Shown here piece after piece: positions 43,397 to 51,993 of a stretch of 64,000 nucleotides of DNA; positions within the stretch are counted from its first letter, which is position 1, and the number at the start of each line of letters is the position of its first letter. The DNA lies in the NCBI RefSeq assembly GCF_001865245.1, contig NZ_MKXB01000064.1:1-64000 (forward strand), in the 5' to 3' direction. The DNA is from Streptomyces sp. CC53. GTDB lineage: Bacteria; Actinomycetota; Actinomycetes; Streptomycetales; Streptomycetaceae. The position numbers and the translations under genes are program-made. The notes beneath the pieces were generated by a model. The model saw only the letters and a list, made by a program, of their open reading frames with translations. It was not told the origin of the DNA and did no database searches.

Positions 43397-46176
43397 CGGT
43401 GGTCGTCCCTTCCGGGGGTGCGGGTGCGCGCCGGCGTCTCGACGGCGAGTTCCGCGACGTGGCGGCCGCGGCCGGACGCGGTGTGCAGGGCGTCCTCGTC
43501 GGGGAGCATCTCCCGCAGGACGACCCGGGCCCGCCCGTTCCTCAGCAGCGCCTCGAACGCGGACAGCGACAGGGGGCTGTCGAAGTCCACGTACTGCGGT
43601 TTGGCGGCGGTGGCGCCGCGGGCTCCGGAGTCCGCGACAGTGGCGAAGACGCGGTCGGGCAGGCCGTGCGCCCGCCGGAAGCGGTGCCAGGCGAGGAACC
43701 GCTCCTCGTCGGGGACGCCGGGCCCGGCCTGGGGCAGCCGGTCGGCGGTGCAGCTCCAGCTGCGGCGGCTGAGGACCACGCTGCCGTGGCGGACGCGCGG
43801 CCGGGTGGCGACCCCGTCGTGCGGCTCGCCCTCGGGGACGCCGGCCCACACGTCGAGCGGTGCGACGGACGTCGGGGAGAGGAGCAGCAGGGTGCGGGGC
43901 AGTTCGGGGAGGGCCAGCGGCACGAGGTAGCCGAGGTAGACGGGGACCACTTCGCGGCCGAGGCGGGTGGAGCGCAGGACCAGGCGGTCGGTGTCCTCGT
44001 CGTGCTCCAGGTACAGGGCGTCGAGCGGGATGCGGGCCTCCGGCTCCAGGGTGCCGCGTTCGCCCGGGCAGACGATCTCGTGCGTGGTGAGCCGCCCGTG
44101 CAGGTTGAGGTTGCTGGTGACGGGGCCGCCGGTGACCTCCGCGAACACGGCGTCGCGGGGCCGGACGTCCTCCGCGTGGCGCAGCAGCCGCTCCTCGACG
44201 CCGTCGAAGCAGTGGGTGAAGCGGCTGAAGGGGAAGGAGAGGCCGCCGTACGAGCGGTTCAGCACGGCGAGGGGGCGGCCGTCGCCGCGGTCGGCGAGCT
44301 GGAGGTGGTGGCTCATCGGCCGGAAGTCGGCGGTCACCGGGGCGAGCAGGTCCGCCATCTCGTCGATGAGGGAGTCGTCGACGACGACCTCCTGCCCGCC
44401 GCTGCGGTCGTGCAGGGCCCGCATGCGGGCGGTGAAGGTCTCGCGGGCCGCGTCGAGCACCTTCAGCTGCGGCAGTCCGAGCCAGTTCACCTCGGGGACG
44501 TAGCGCCCTTCGGCGTCGTGGGCGGTGCGCCCGGAGGTGAAGGACAGGTACTGGTCGTAGAAGTCCTCGTGGAAGTCGTGGACGAGTTTCAGCAGGTCGT
44601 CGCAGCGGCCGCCGGGCCGGTGGCGGGCGAGGAAGAAGCCCTTGAAGGTGAGGCGCTGCGGCAGCGTCAGGTCGAAGGCGGGCAGGATCCGCTCGACGCG
44701 GCCCAGCGGCCCTTCGATGTGCCGGGCCCACGCCTGGAGGTCCAGGGTCGTGCGCGTGCCCGCCGCGGCGTCCTCGTAGAGCACGGTCTGCGGGACGGCG
44801 CCCTGCTCCGCTCCCAGTTCCCGCTGGACGAGGCGCAGGTCGCTCCGCAGTTCCTCCAGCAGCGCGGTGCGGTCCGCGGGGGCCGCCCGCCCGAACCGCT
44901 CCACGCACGCGGCGGCCGTGTCGAGCCGGGCGGCGAGGGTGTCCGCCCAGGGGCGGCCGAGGCCCCGCAGGGAGGTCTGGAAGGTCCGCAGCGGGTCGGT
45001 GTCGTGCACCTCGGTCCGCAGGCACGGCACCTGCACCATGCCGACGTCGAGCAGCGCCTGGAGGTACCGGGCGCTCTCCTCCTCGTCGGCGCCCCGGTCG
45101 GCGGCGAGCCAGTCGGCCAGCTCGCCGAAGCGCACGGCGCCCCGCTCCTCGAAGAGCGCGAGCAGCCGCTCCAGGGTGCCGCTGCGGCGCAGGAAGAACA
45201 GGCGGTCCTTGACCGCGTCGAAGGTGACGGCCGTGTCGTCGTCGCCGGCCGTGACCCAGCGGCGCACGTAGCGCACCCGGTCGTCGTCCCGGCCCCAGCC
45301 GGAGGCGGGGGACACGGGCAGGTCGGCGCGGCGGGCCGGGTCGGCGGCGACCGTGTCCGCGAGGCGGCGCAGGGCGACCACGTTGAGGCGGGGGTGGCTG
45401 GTCCACTCGTCCGCGATCCGCGCCGCGAAGCCGCCCGCCACGGGCCTGGTGCCGGCGGGGTCGGGGCCCTGAGCGTGGCCCCGGTCCGGGGCGGGTCCGC
45501 GGTCGCCGGGGCCGGTGCCGGGGTCATCCGGGCCGGGGCTGGTGCGGGGGCCGGTGAACTCGCCGAGCGCGACGCCGGTGAACGTCGAGAACGGGCTGGT
45601 CTTGCAGGCCGTGCGGTAGAGGTACGACAGCAGCGACCGCTCGATCTTGCGCAGCTTCCGGTCCGGGAGGGCACCGGGGTCCGCGGCCGTTCTCCCGGTG
45701 TACGCGTCGAGTTGAGCGTCGAGGGCGGGTGAGGCGAGCAGCAGCCCCTTGCGCAGCCGTTCCTCGCCCGCGAGGCGGCACAGGGCGGCGCGGCTGCGGG
45801 CCGTCTCCGCGGCGAGCAGCCCGGCGCCCTGCGCGGTGCGGTCCGCGAGGCGCCTGCGGGCGGCCAGCCAGTCGGCGAGCGCCCGGCCCGCCGCCGGGTC
45901 GAGACGGGTGGTGAGGGTCAGTGCCGCGTCGGCTTGCGCCGCGTGCGGCAGGCGGTTGTTGAACGCGTCGCGGCGCACCTTCAGCAGCGCCCGCCGCTCC
46001 CCGGGGTCGCCGCACCGGCCGACCAGCGGGTGCAGCAGGTCCCCGAGCGCGGCGCCGGCCGCGCCGACCGCGTCTGCGGCGGCGAGGACGTCGTCGGCCC
46101 AGCGGCGGCTGTCCGGGCAGCGCAGCTCCCGTACGGTCTCGATCGGCAGTCCCGCGACCCGGAGCATGAACGGCAT
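43393..46176 (-). CDS. LanB-type dehydratase, glutamylation subunit
   Basis: A 927-residue lantibiotic-dehydratase N-terminal domain protein that should transfer glutamate from Glu-tRNA to Ser/Thr of the precursor. Recognisable stretches include PFMLRVAGLPIE at the start, SPFSTFTGVALGEF, RLTFKGFFLARH, GGLSFPFSRFTHCFDG and VDFDSPLSLSAFEALL. It lacks the elimination domain, supplied by the next gene, a split seen in thiopeptide and goadsporin clusters. The start is 12 bases after the SagB stop. Confidence 0.9.
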   Translation of the reverse strand: MPFMLRVAGLPIETVRELRCPDSRRWADDVLAAADAVGAAGAALGDLLHPLVGRCGDPGERRALLKVRRDAFNNRLPHAAQADAALTLTTRLDPAAGRALADWLAARRRLADRTAQGAGLLAAETARSRAALCRLAGEERLRKGLLLASPALDAQLDAYTGRTAADPGALPDRKLRKIERSLLSYLYRTACKTSPFSTFTGVALGEFTGPRTSPGPDDPGTGPGDRGPAPDRGHAQGPDPAGTRPVAGGFAARIADEWTSHPRLNVVALRRLADTVAADPARRADLPVSPASGWGRDDDRVRYVRRWVTAGDDDTAVTFDAVKDRLFFLRRSGTLERLLALFEERGAVRFGELADWLAADRGADEEESARYLQALLDVGMVQVPCLRTEVHDTDPLRTFQTSLRGLGRPWADTLAARLDTAAACVERFGRAAPADRTALLEELRSDLRLVQRELGAEQGAVPQTVLYEDAAAGTRTTLDLQAWARHIEGPLGRVERILPAFDLTLPQRLTFKGFFLARHRPGGRCDDLLKLVHDFHEDFYDQYLSFTSGRTAHDAEGRYVPEVNWLGLPQLKVLDAARETFTARMRALHDRSGGQEVVVDDSLIDEMADLLAPVTADFRPMSHHLQLADRGDGRPLAVLNRSYGGLSFPFSRFTHCFDGVEERLLRHAEDVRPRDAVFAEVTGGPVTSNLNLHGRLTTHEIVCPGERGTLEPEARIPLDALYLEHDEDTDRLVLRSTRLGREVVPVYLGYLVPLALPELPRTLLLLSPTSVAPLDVWAGVPEGEPHDGVATRPRVRHGSVVLSRRSWSCTADRLPQAGPGVPDEERFLAWHRFRRAHGLPDRVFATVADSGARGATAAKPQYVDFDSPLSLSAFEALLRNGRARVVLREMLPDEDALHTASGRGRHVAELAVETPARTRTPGRDDHR

Positions 46177-46188
46177 CGCGGGTCCCCT

Positions 46189-47814
46189 TCAGGCGATCTC
46201 GTACCGGTAGTCGGCGGGGGCGGGCCGCTCGTGGCCGATCATCATGATCAGCAAGGGGGCCTCGCCGGTGCCTTCCAGACCGAGTTCCTCGATGTACGCG
46301 ATGTTGTCGAAGCCGAGGGCGACGCCGCAGCCGAGGCCCATCGCGGACGACGCCGTGTAGACGGCCTGGGAGACGGCGCCGACGACGGCGTTGACGACGC
46401 GGTAGCCGCGGTCGCCCACGGCGTCGAGCACGGCGGTGGTGCGGACGGCCGGGACGAGCACCGCCCCGGCCTGCTCCAGGTTGTAGTTCGCGAGGAAGTA
46501 GTTCCGCTGGAGGAACGCCCCGGGGCGGCCCTCCGTGACGGGCCGCAGTCCGTGTGCGGCGGGGTCGTAGGCGTACGCGCCCGGCGGGAGGCCCTCGACG
46601 TGGTTGGCGAACGCGTACAGCCCGGCCAGGCGGGTGTCGTCCGTGCCGGTGTCCCCGCCGAGCCGGGCGGCCGCCTCGGCGGCCTTCAGGCAGGCCGCGA
46701 GCTGGTCCCGGCCGACGGGCCGCGCCGCCTCGAAGCGGCCGAAGCTGCTGCGGCGGCGCCGCAGGGCGGTGCGCACGTCGGTGCCGAGCGGCCGCGGCGC
46801 GGGCAGCGCGGTCGCCGGGCCGCCCGGGGCGGGGGGCGCGGCGGCGGGGGCGAGCGCGCCGGGGGCGGGGCGCCGCGCGGCGTGCTCGGCGGTGGCGGCC
46901 TGCATCCGCGTGACGGCGTCGAACGCGAGGACCGTGCGGGACCGCTCAGCGTCCCGGCGGCGTACGGCCGCGGGGACGGGCGCCGACGGGGTGGTGGCGG
47001 TGGAGGCTGCGAGGGCGGGGGCCGACGGGGCGGGGGCGCCCCGCCACCGCAGGGGGACGACGGCGAACAGGCCCTCTTCCTGCGTGCGCAGGCCCAGCAG
47101 CCGGGCCAGCCGCTCCTCGTCGAACCACATCAGCGGTTCGACGTCCAGTCCCCGGGCCCTGGCCCACATGCGCCAGGTCTGCAGGACGGTGCCGACGTCC
47201 ATGCTGACGGCGTGGAAGGAGAAGCTGTTGTACTTGAAGGCGTTCTGCCAGTACTTGACGCCGAGGACGAGGTACTGGTCGGTGTCCGCGGCCCCCGGCG
47301 CCGCCTCGCCCAGGGCGGCGCGCACCTCCCCCGACACGTCGCCGGCCAGCAGCCGCTGCAGGGCATGGCGGCGGGTCGCGTAGTAGTGGACGCCGGGCGG
47401 CAGGGGGCCGCCGGGACCGGACACCCAGTAGACGCTCACCGGGTAGAGGCCGCCGCCCGACGCGGTGCCGCGGGACCAGTTGGCGTCCGGGTAGCGGGGC
47501 AGGGCGGGAAGGTCCGTGTTCGCCTGGACTCCGAGGCGGCGGCCCGTCAGCCCGTACGAGTCGAGCAGCATCCCGGCGAGCGCGCCCAGGTCGAACGCCC
47601 CGCCGGGCACGCCGGTGCGGGTGACCGGTCCCAGGCCGCGGTCGAGGGAGGCGTCGGCGGGATATCCGCCGTCCGGGAGCGGCACGGTGTCCGCGCCCGG
47701 GTAGAGCTTCGTCCTGCGGGGGCTGTCGGCCCAGTCGGGCACGAAGTCGGCGGGCGGCATCGCGACCCGTCCGCGCCGCATGATGGCGGCGGCGTAGTCA
47801 TGGGCGTACCCCAT
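46189..47814 (-). CDS. Tandem SagB/ThcOx-type FMN dehydrogenase
   Basis: A 541-residue protein with two nitroreductase-like halves. Half one (about 1-290) has GGGLYPVSVYWVSG and QNAFKYNSFSFHAVSMDVG; half two (about 320-541) has RRRRSSFGRFEAARP, GLPPGAYAYDP and QAVYTASSAMGLGCGVALGF. SagB-type enzymes oxidise thiazolines and oxazolines to azoles with FMN. An Ala/Pro-rich linker joins the halves. The start is set by GAGGAG six bases upstream of ATG 47814. Confidence 0.87.
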   Translation of the reverse strand: MGYAHDYAAAIMRRGRVAMPPADFVPDWADSPRRTKLYPGADTVPLPDGGYPADASLDRGLGPVTRTGVPGGAFDLGALAGMLLDSYGLTGRRLGVQANTDLPALPRYPDANWSRGTASGGGLYPVSVYWVSGPGGPLPPGVHYYATRRHALQRLLAGDVSGEVRAALGEAAPGAADTDQYLVLGVKYWQNAFKYNSFSFHAVSMDVGTVLQTWRMWARARGLDVEPLMWFDEERLARLLGLRTQEEGLFAVVPLRWRGAPAPSAPALAASTATTPSAPVPAAVRRRDAERSRTVLAFDAVTRMQAATAEHAARRPAPGALAPAAAPPAPGGPATALPAPRPLGTDVRTALRRRRSSFGRFEAARPVGRDQLAACLKAAEAAARLGGDTGTDDTRLAGLYAFANHVEGLPPGAYAYDPAAHGLRPVTEGRPGAFLQRNYFLANYNLEQAGAVLVPAVRTTAVLDAVGDRGYRVVNAVVGAVSQAVYTASSAMGLGCGVALGFDNIAYIEELGLEGTGEAPLLIMMIGHERPAPADYRYEIA

Positions 47815-47849
47815 GGGTGACTCCTCGGTGGCTCGGTCGGCGGGGGCGC

Positions 47850-49829
47850 TCACGGGAAGGGGTGCGGCGCGGGGTTGAAGTCGGCGGGGGCGAGGTCCCG
47901 GTCGCGCAGTCCGGCCTCGCGCAGGGCGGTGCGGAGCCGGGGCATGCCCAGGGCGCGCTGCCGGGTCCAGCCGAAGTCGATCGGCAGCAGCCCCGGCACG
48001 AGCACGCTGACCGTGGTCAGGCCCAGGTCCCGCTGTTCGGGCAGGGTCTGGTCGACGGCGATCACGTCGAATCCGGCCGCCGCGACGGTCGTGACGCACC
48101 ACTCCAGGTCGTCCCGCAGGTCGTCGGAGACGGGCGGCGCCGGGCGCGGCGCCCCCGGGCCGTACAGCTCCGTGAAGGAGCGCAGGGGCGGCCGGGGCGC
48201 TCCCGGTCCGCCGAGCAGGAAGTCGGCGTGGTCGCCCATCTCGGGGACTCCGTAGGCGAGGGGGTGGTCGTGCAGGGCCTCGACCTTGGTGAAGTCGTCG
48301 GTCATGGCGCGCAGCCGGTCCCAGTCGCGTTCGGTGCGGTTCTGGAGGTTCACGGCGTCGGTGGCGATCTCGCAGAGGGCGCCCGCGAGCGCGGCCTCGG
48401 GGTCGAGTCCGGCGCCCGCGCCGAAGCACATGCGGCCGGGCCCGCCGTCGGGCCGTACGGCGACGCCGGTGACGACGGGGAAGGGGAAGGTGATCCGGGT
48501 GTCGAAGAAGCGCGCTTCGTAGCCGTACATCTCCAGCCGGTCCACCGTGGCGCGGGTGGCGGGGCGGGTGCTGGTGCGGGGGTCGATCTCGGGGAGTGCG
48601 GCCCGCCCGTACCAGGCGAGGAGGAAGGCGTCGCGCTCCACGACCTCCATCAGGCCGCAGTACACGGCTTCTTCGAGGCAGCCGCCGGAGGCGCAGCCGT
48701 TGGAGGACTCCTGCACGAAGCGGTTCTCCAGCCCCGGCGCGTGGTAGTACGTCAGCACCTCGGGGACGAGGACGGGTTGCCGGTCGCGCAGGGAGTGGCC
48801 CCACACCCAGGGGATGACGCGGTCGGGGCGGAAGGGGGCGACGCGGGGGTTGGCGCGGTGGAAGGCGTCGGAGTACAGACCGCACAGGCGGGGGTCGAGC
48901 GCCGGTTCGCCGTGTGCGCGCAGGCTGTCCAGGGAGGCACGGACCGCCGCCCGCCGGGTGCGGGCGCGCATGCCCGCGTACCGTTCCAGGCCCTCCAGGA
49001 CGCCGATGCGCATGCTCTGCGCGAAGGTGTCGGCGTGGCCGCCCCAGTACGTCTCGCGGAGGTAGTCGCCGGAGCGCATCGAGAAGCAGCCGATGGTGGC
49101 CGACGTGGACAGGGACGACACGTCCTGGACGACGGACGGCCCCAGGGACCCGCAGACGGGGTTCGTGTACGGCTCGGGCGGCAGGTCGTAGGCGGCGAGG
49201 TCCCGGACGCGGAAGCCGCCGGGGCGGTGCTTGGGCGCGGGCCGCAGGTGCAGGGCGGCCGCTTCGGGGGTGTCGGGTTCGGGTTCCGCGCAGGCGGGGC
49301 ACTCGGGGTCGGGGACCAGCGGGTAGGCCCGGGTGCGGAGCGTCTCCAGGTCGACGAGGCGGACGAGCGGGTAGCCGCCGGAGGGGGGTTCGGTGCCGCC
49401 GGTGGTGCGGGCGGCGACGAGCGCGGCGACCGTGTCGGCGGCGAACGGCGTCAGGTACGGCGTCTCCCCCGCCGCCCGGGTGTCCCCGCCCCGCTCCAGG
49501 GCATCCCGCAGCGGCACGGACCTGACGGCCTGCCAGCGGCGGTCCAGGCACCGCCCGCACGGGCGTCGCCGGCCGGCGGTGGGGAACGGCCCGACGATGA
49601 CGTGCCGGCCGTAGTGCCGCACGGGCACCGCGCCGGGTGGGCGCCCGCCGCCCCGCGGGGCGGCGCCGTCGGGCGGGCCGTCGCCGTGCTGCTCCCCGCC
49701 GGGGACCGCCGCAGTGAAGGCGTCGCGGACGCCGAGGGGCGCCACGTCCAGTTCCACGCTGACGCCGTGCCGGGCGAGGGCCGTGTGCAGGGCCTGCGCG
49801 AGGCGGCGCGTCGCGTCAGCCACGGGCAT
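47850..49829 (-). CDS. YcaO cyclodehydratase, copy 2
   Basis: A 659-residue paralogue of the YcaO at 37262-39250, with the same layout: CxxC pairs (PCGRCLD; ECPACA) near residues 90-195, then LEGLERYAG, SNGCASGGCLEEAV and EVVERDAFLLAW with the ATP-site glutamates kept, and a PHPFP C-terminus. Both copies therefore look catalytically competent and may divide Cys from Ser/Thr cyclisation. It overlaps the E1-like gene by 14 bases. Confidence 0.9.
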   Translation of the reverse strand: MPVADATRRLAQALHTALARHGVSVELDVAPLGVRDAFTAAVPGGEQHGDGPPDGAAPRGGGRPPGAVPVRHYGRHVIVGPFPTAGRRRPCGRCLDRRWQAVRSVPLRDALERGGDTRAAGETPYLTPFAADTVAALVAARTTGGTEPPSGGYPLVRLVDLETLRTRAYPLVPDPECPACAEPEPDTPEAAALHLRPAPKHRPGGFRVRDLAAYDLPPEPYTNPVCGSLGPSVVQDVSSLSTSATIGCFSMRSGDYLRETYWGGHADTFAQSMRIGVLEGLERYAGMRARTRRAAVRASLDSLRAHGEPALDPRLCGLYSDAFHRANPRVAPFRPDRVIPWVWGHSLRDRQPVLVPEVLTYYHAPGLENRFVQESSNGCASGGCLEEAVYCGLMEVVERDAFLLAWYGRAALPEIDPRTSTRPATRATVDRLEMYGYEARFFDTRITFPFPVVTGVAVRPDGGPGRMCFGAGAGLDPEAALAGALCEIATDAVNLQNRTERDWDRLRAMTDDFTKVEALHDHPLAYGVPEMGDHADFLLGGPGAPRPPLRSFTELYGPGAPRPAPPVSDDLRDDLEWCVTTVAAAGFDVIAVDQTLPEQRDLGLTTVSVLVPGLLPIDFGWTRQRALGMPRLRTALREAGLRDRDLAPADFNPAPHPFP

Positions 49830-51987
49830 GCGCGCCGTCCTCGGGGCCGGTGGTGAGGAGGACGTACGCGGTGCTGATGCCGCCCGGCGGCAGGTCGGCG
49901 GGGGTGGTAGGGACGTGCAGCACGTCCCGGCCCGCGGCGCGCAGCCGCTCCAGGACCGTCGGGAAGTCCGTCGCGGCCGTGTCCGCGGCCAGCGGCGCGC
50001 CCGTCGTGGCGACCGTCCCGGGTGCCAGGTCGCCCATCAGCGGGTCGCCCAGGTCGACGGGGGTGGCGGGGTCCTCCGCGGCGAGCTGCACCTGCCCCAG
50101 CAGGTCGCGGAGGGCCGCGCCGGCGGCGGCCGCGCGGGACAGGCCGGCGCCGACCGCCCAGCGGCCGTCGGCGGACCGGGCCAGGACGACGTGGGCCGTG
50201 GTGCGGGCGGGCTCCCCCAGGTCGAGCAGGTCCACGTCGGCGCCCAGGGTGCCGGCCGACTTGAGCAGGAACACCAGTTCCGGTCCGGCGCCGTCCCCGT
50301 CGGCCGTCAGCGGGCGCACGTCCGCCGTGCCGCGCACCGCGCGCAGGAGGGCGTCGTGGGCGAGCGCGGACAGCAGACCCCGGCCGGCCGCCTCCTCCGG
50401 GGTGGCGCCGGCTCCCGTTCCCGCGCGGGTGGCGAGGTGCAGCCGGGCCCGGTTGTGCTCCCCGAAGGGGCGCACGGCGGCCGTGGGCACCCGGACCGGC
50501 TCCTTGGTGAGGAGGGAGGTCGCGGCCGTCCACGAGGTGACGGGGGCGCCGGTGCCTCCGCCGGTCGCCAGCCGGTCGGGGCCGACCGCGGGGGCTCCGT
50601 CCGCGTCCGGCGTGCCGGTGCGGGGTGGCACCACGTGCTCGACGTACGTCTCGGCCGCGGCGTGCAGCGCCCGCATCCGGGCTCCCGCCAGGTGGTGCAC
50701 GTCGAAGGCGGCGAGGGTGCGCCGGACCCCGGCGCCGAGGGCCACCTCGACCCGGCTGACCTTGAGGGGTGTCTGGGTGATCTCCTCGTCGGCGTAGCGG
50801 CGGAAGGTGCCCGTGTACGGGCGGACGAGGGCGCCACTGGTCTGGTTGAGGCCGTCGACGAGGGCCTCCGCGTCGCGGGCGGTCTCTACGGTGGGCGTGG
50901 CGGGCAGGGCGAGCCCGTCGGGCAGCGGGGCGCCCGCGGTCGCGGTGAGGGCGGCGCAGCGGCGGCAGCGCGGGTGCGGCCGTACGGGTTCGGCGACGAC
51001 GTCCAGGGACTCCAGGTCCTGGAGGAGGATCTGCTGCCGGGTCTCGGGGGGCAGGGCTCCGGTGGTGAGCCGGAAGACTTCGTAGGCGAGGAGGTTGCCG
51101 GTCATGGCGGCGACGGGTCCGGCCGGCAGTGCCCGGTCGGCGGGGGGTGCCACGCCGCCGGCGACGGTGGCCCACAGCTCGGCGGCGGCTCCCGCGTCGG
51201 TGTTGCCGCCGAGGCGGAGGACGGCGCAGGTCCAGCAGCCGGTGGACGCGGCGGTGGTGAGCGGGCCGGTGACGTGGTGGCCGCCGAAGCCCCAGGAGGG
51301 TATGAGGGTGCGGCCTTCGGGCACGCCCGCGGCGAGCAGCCGCCGGGTGGTGGCCGCGGCGTCGGGGCCGGTGGCGATGACGACGTCGTACGCGGCGAGC
51401 TCGGGCCAGTCGGCGTCCGGGGCCAGGTCGTCGACGCGCACGGGGCAGCCGTCCGCGTCGAGTTCGGCGGCCTCGCGGGCCACGTCGGGGAAGGCCGTGG
51501 TGACGGCGATGCGGGCGCAGCCGTTGCGGACGAGGCCGAGGGCGCACCAGCGGGCGGTGGCGTCGTCGCCGAGGACCGCGACGCGGGTGTCGCGGAAGCG
51601 GGTGAAGCGGGCGGGGGCGCCGTTGGCGTAGTGGTCGATGTAGGCCGTTTGCGCGGCGAACCGGCGGGCGGGCCCGTCGGCGGCGGGCTCCGCGGTGTCG
51701 GCCGCGGGGACGTCGCGGGCGAAGTCCCGTTCGTAGAGCGTCTTCACGAGTTCGGCCGCCAGGGCGCGCTGCGGCGGGCCGAAGCCTTCGCAGATGTCGC
51801 CGAGGGTGTGCTGCCCGGCGAGGTGCGGGACGAGGAGGGAGGCGAAGCGGTAGGCGGTGCGGCCCGTCAGGTGGAAGCCGCCGTCGGCGTTGTGGAAGAG
51901 CACGCCGCCGGGGGTCTCGGTGAACAGCACGTCCCGGCGTATGCGGGGCCGGGTCGCGGCGAGGGCGTCGAAGGGGGTGTCGACCAT
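49816..51987 (-). CDS. RRE/E1-like protein fused to a degenerate YcaO domain
   Basis: A 723-residue leader-binding protein. Residues about 12-95 are an RRE (RPRIRRDVLFTETPGGVLFH; GRTAYRFASLLVPHL). Residues about 130-345 are an E1/ThiF-like fold with zinc pairs CWTC (251/254) and CRRC (341/344). The remaining 370 residues align by eye with YcaO, but the ATP-site glutamates are lost: LEGLERYAG is FDVHHLAG and ELIERDAF is SALAHDAL. It should deliver the leader peptide to the active YcaO proteins. Confidence 0.85.
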   Translation of the reverse strand: MVDTPFDALAATRPRIRRDVLFTETPGGVLFHNADGGFHLTGRTAYRFASLLVPHLAGQHTLGDICEGFGPPQRALAAELVKTLYERDFARDVPAADTAEPAADGPARRFAAQTAYIDHYANGAPARFTRFRDTRVAVLGDDATARWCALGLVRNGCARIAVTTAFPDVAREAAELDADGCPVRVDDLAPDADWPELAAYDVVIATGPDAAATTRRLLAAGVPEGRTLIPSWGFGGHHVTGPLTTAASTGCWTCAVLRLGGNTDAGAAAELWATVAGGVAPPADRALPAGPVAAMTGNLLAYEVFRLTTGALPPETRQQILLQDLESLDVVAEPVRPHPRCRRCAALTATAGAPLPDGLALPATPTVETARDAEALVDGLNQTSGALVRPYTGTFRRYADEEITQTPLKVSRVEVALGAGVRRTLAAFDVHHLAGARMRALHAAAETYVEHVVPPRTGTPDADGAPAVGPDRLATGGGTGAPVTSWTAATSLLTKEPVRVPTAAVRPFGEHNRARLHLATRAGTGAGATPEEAAGRGLLSALAHDALLRAVRGTADVRPLTADGDGAGPELVFLLKSAGTLGADVDLLDLGEPARTTAHVVLARSADGRWAVGAGLSRAAAAGAALRDLLGQVQLAAEDPATPVDLGDPLMGDLAPGTVATTGAPLAADTAATDFPTVLERLRAAGRDVLHVPTTPADLPPGGISTAYVLLTTGPEDGAHARG

Positions 51988-51993
51988 GCGGGG

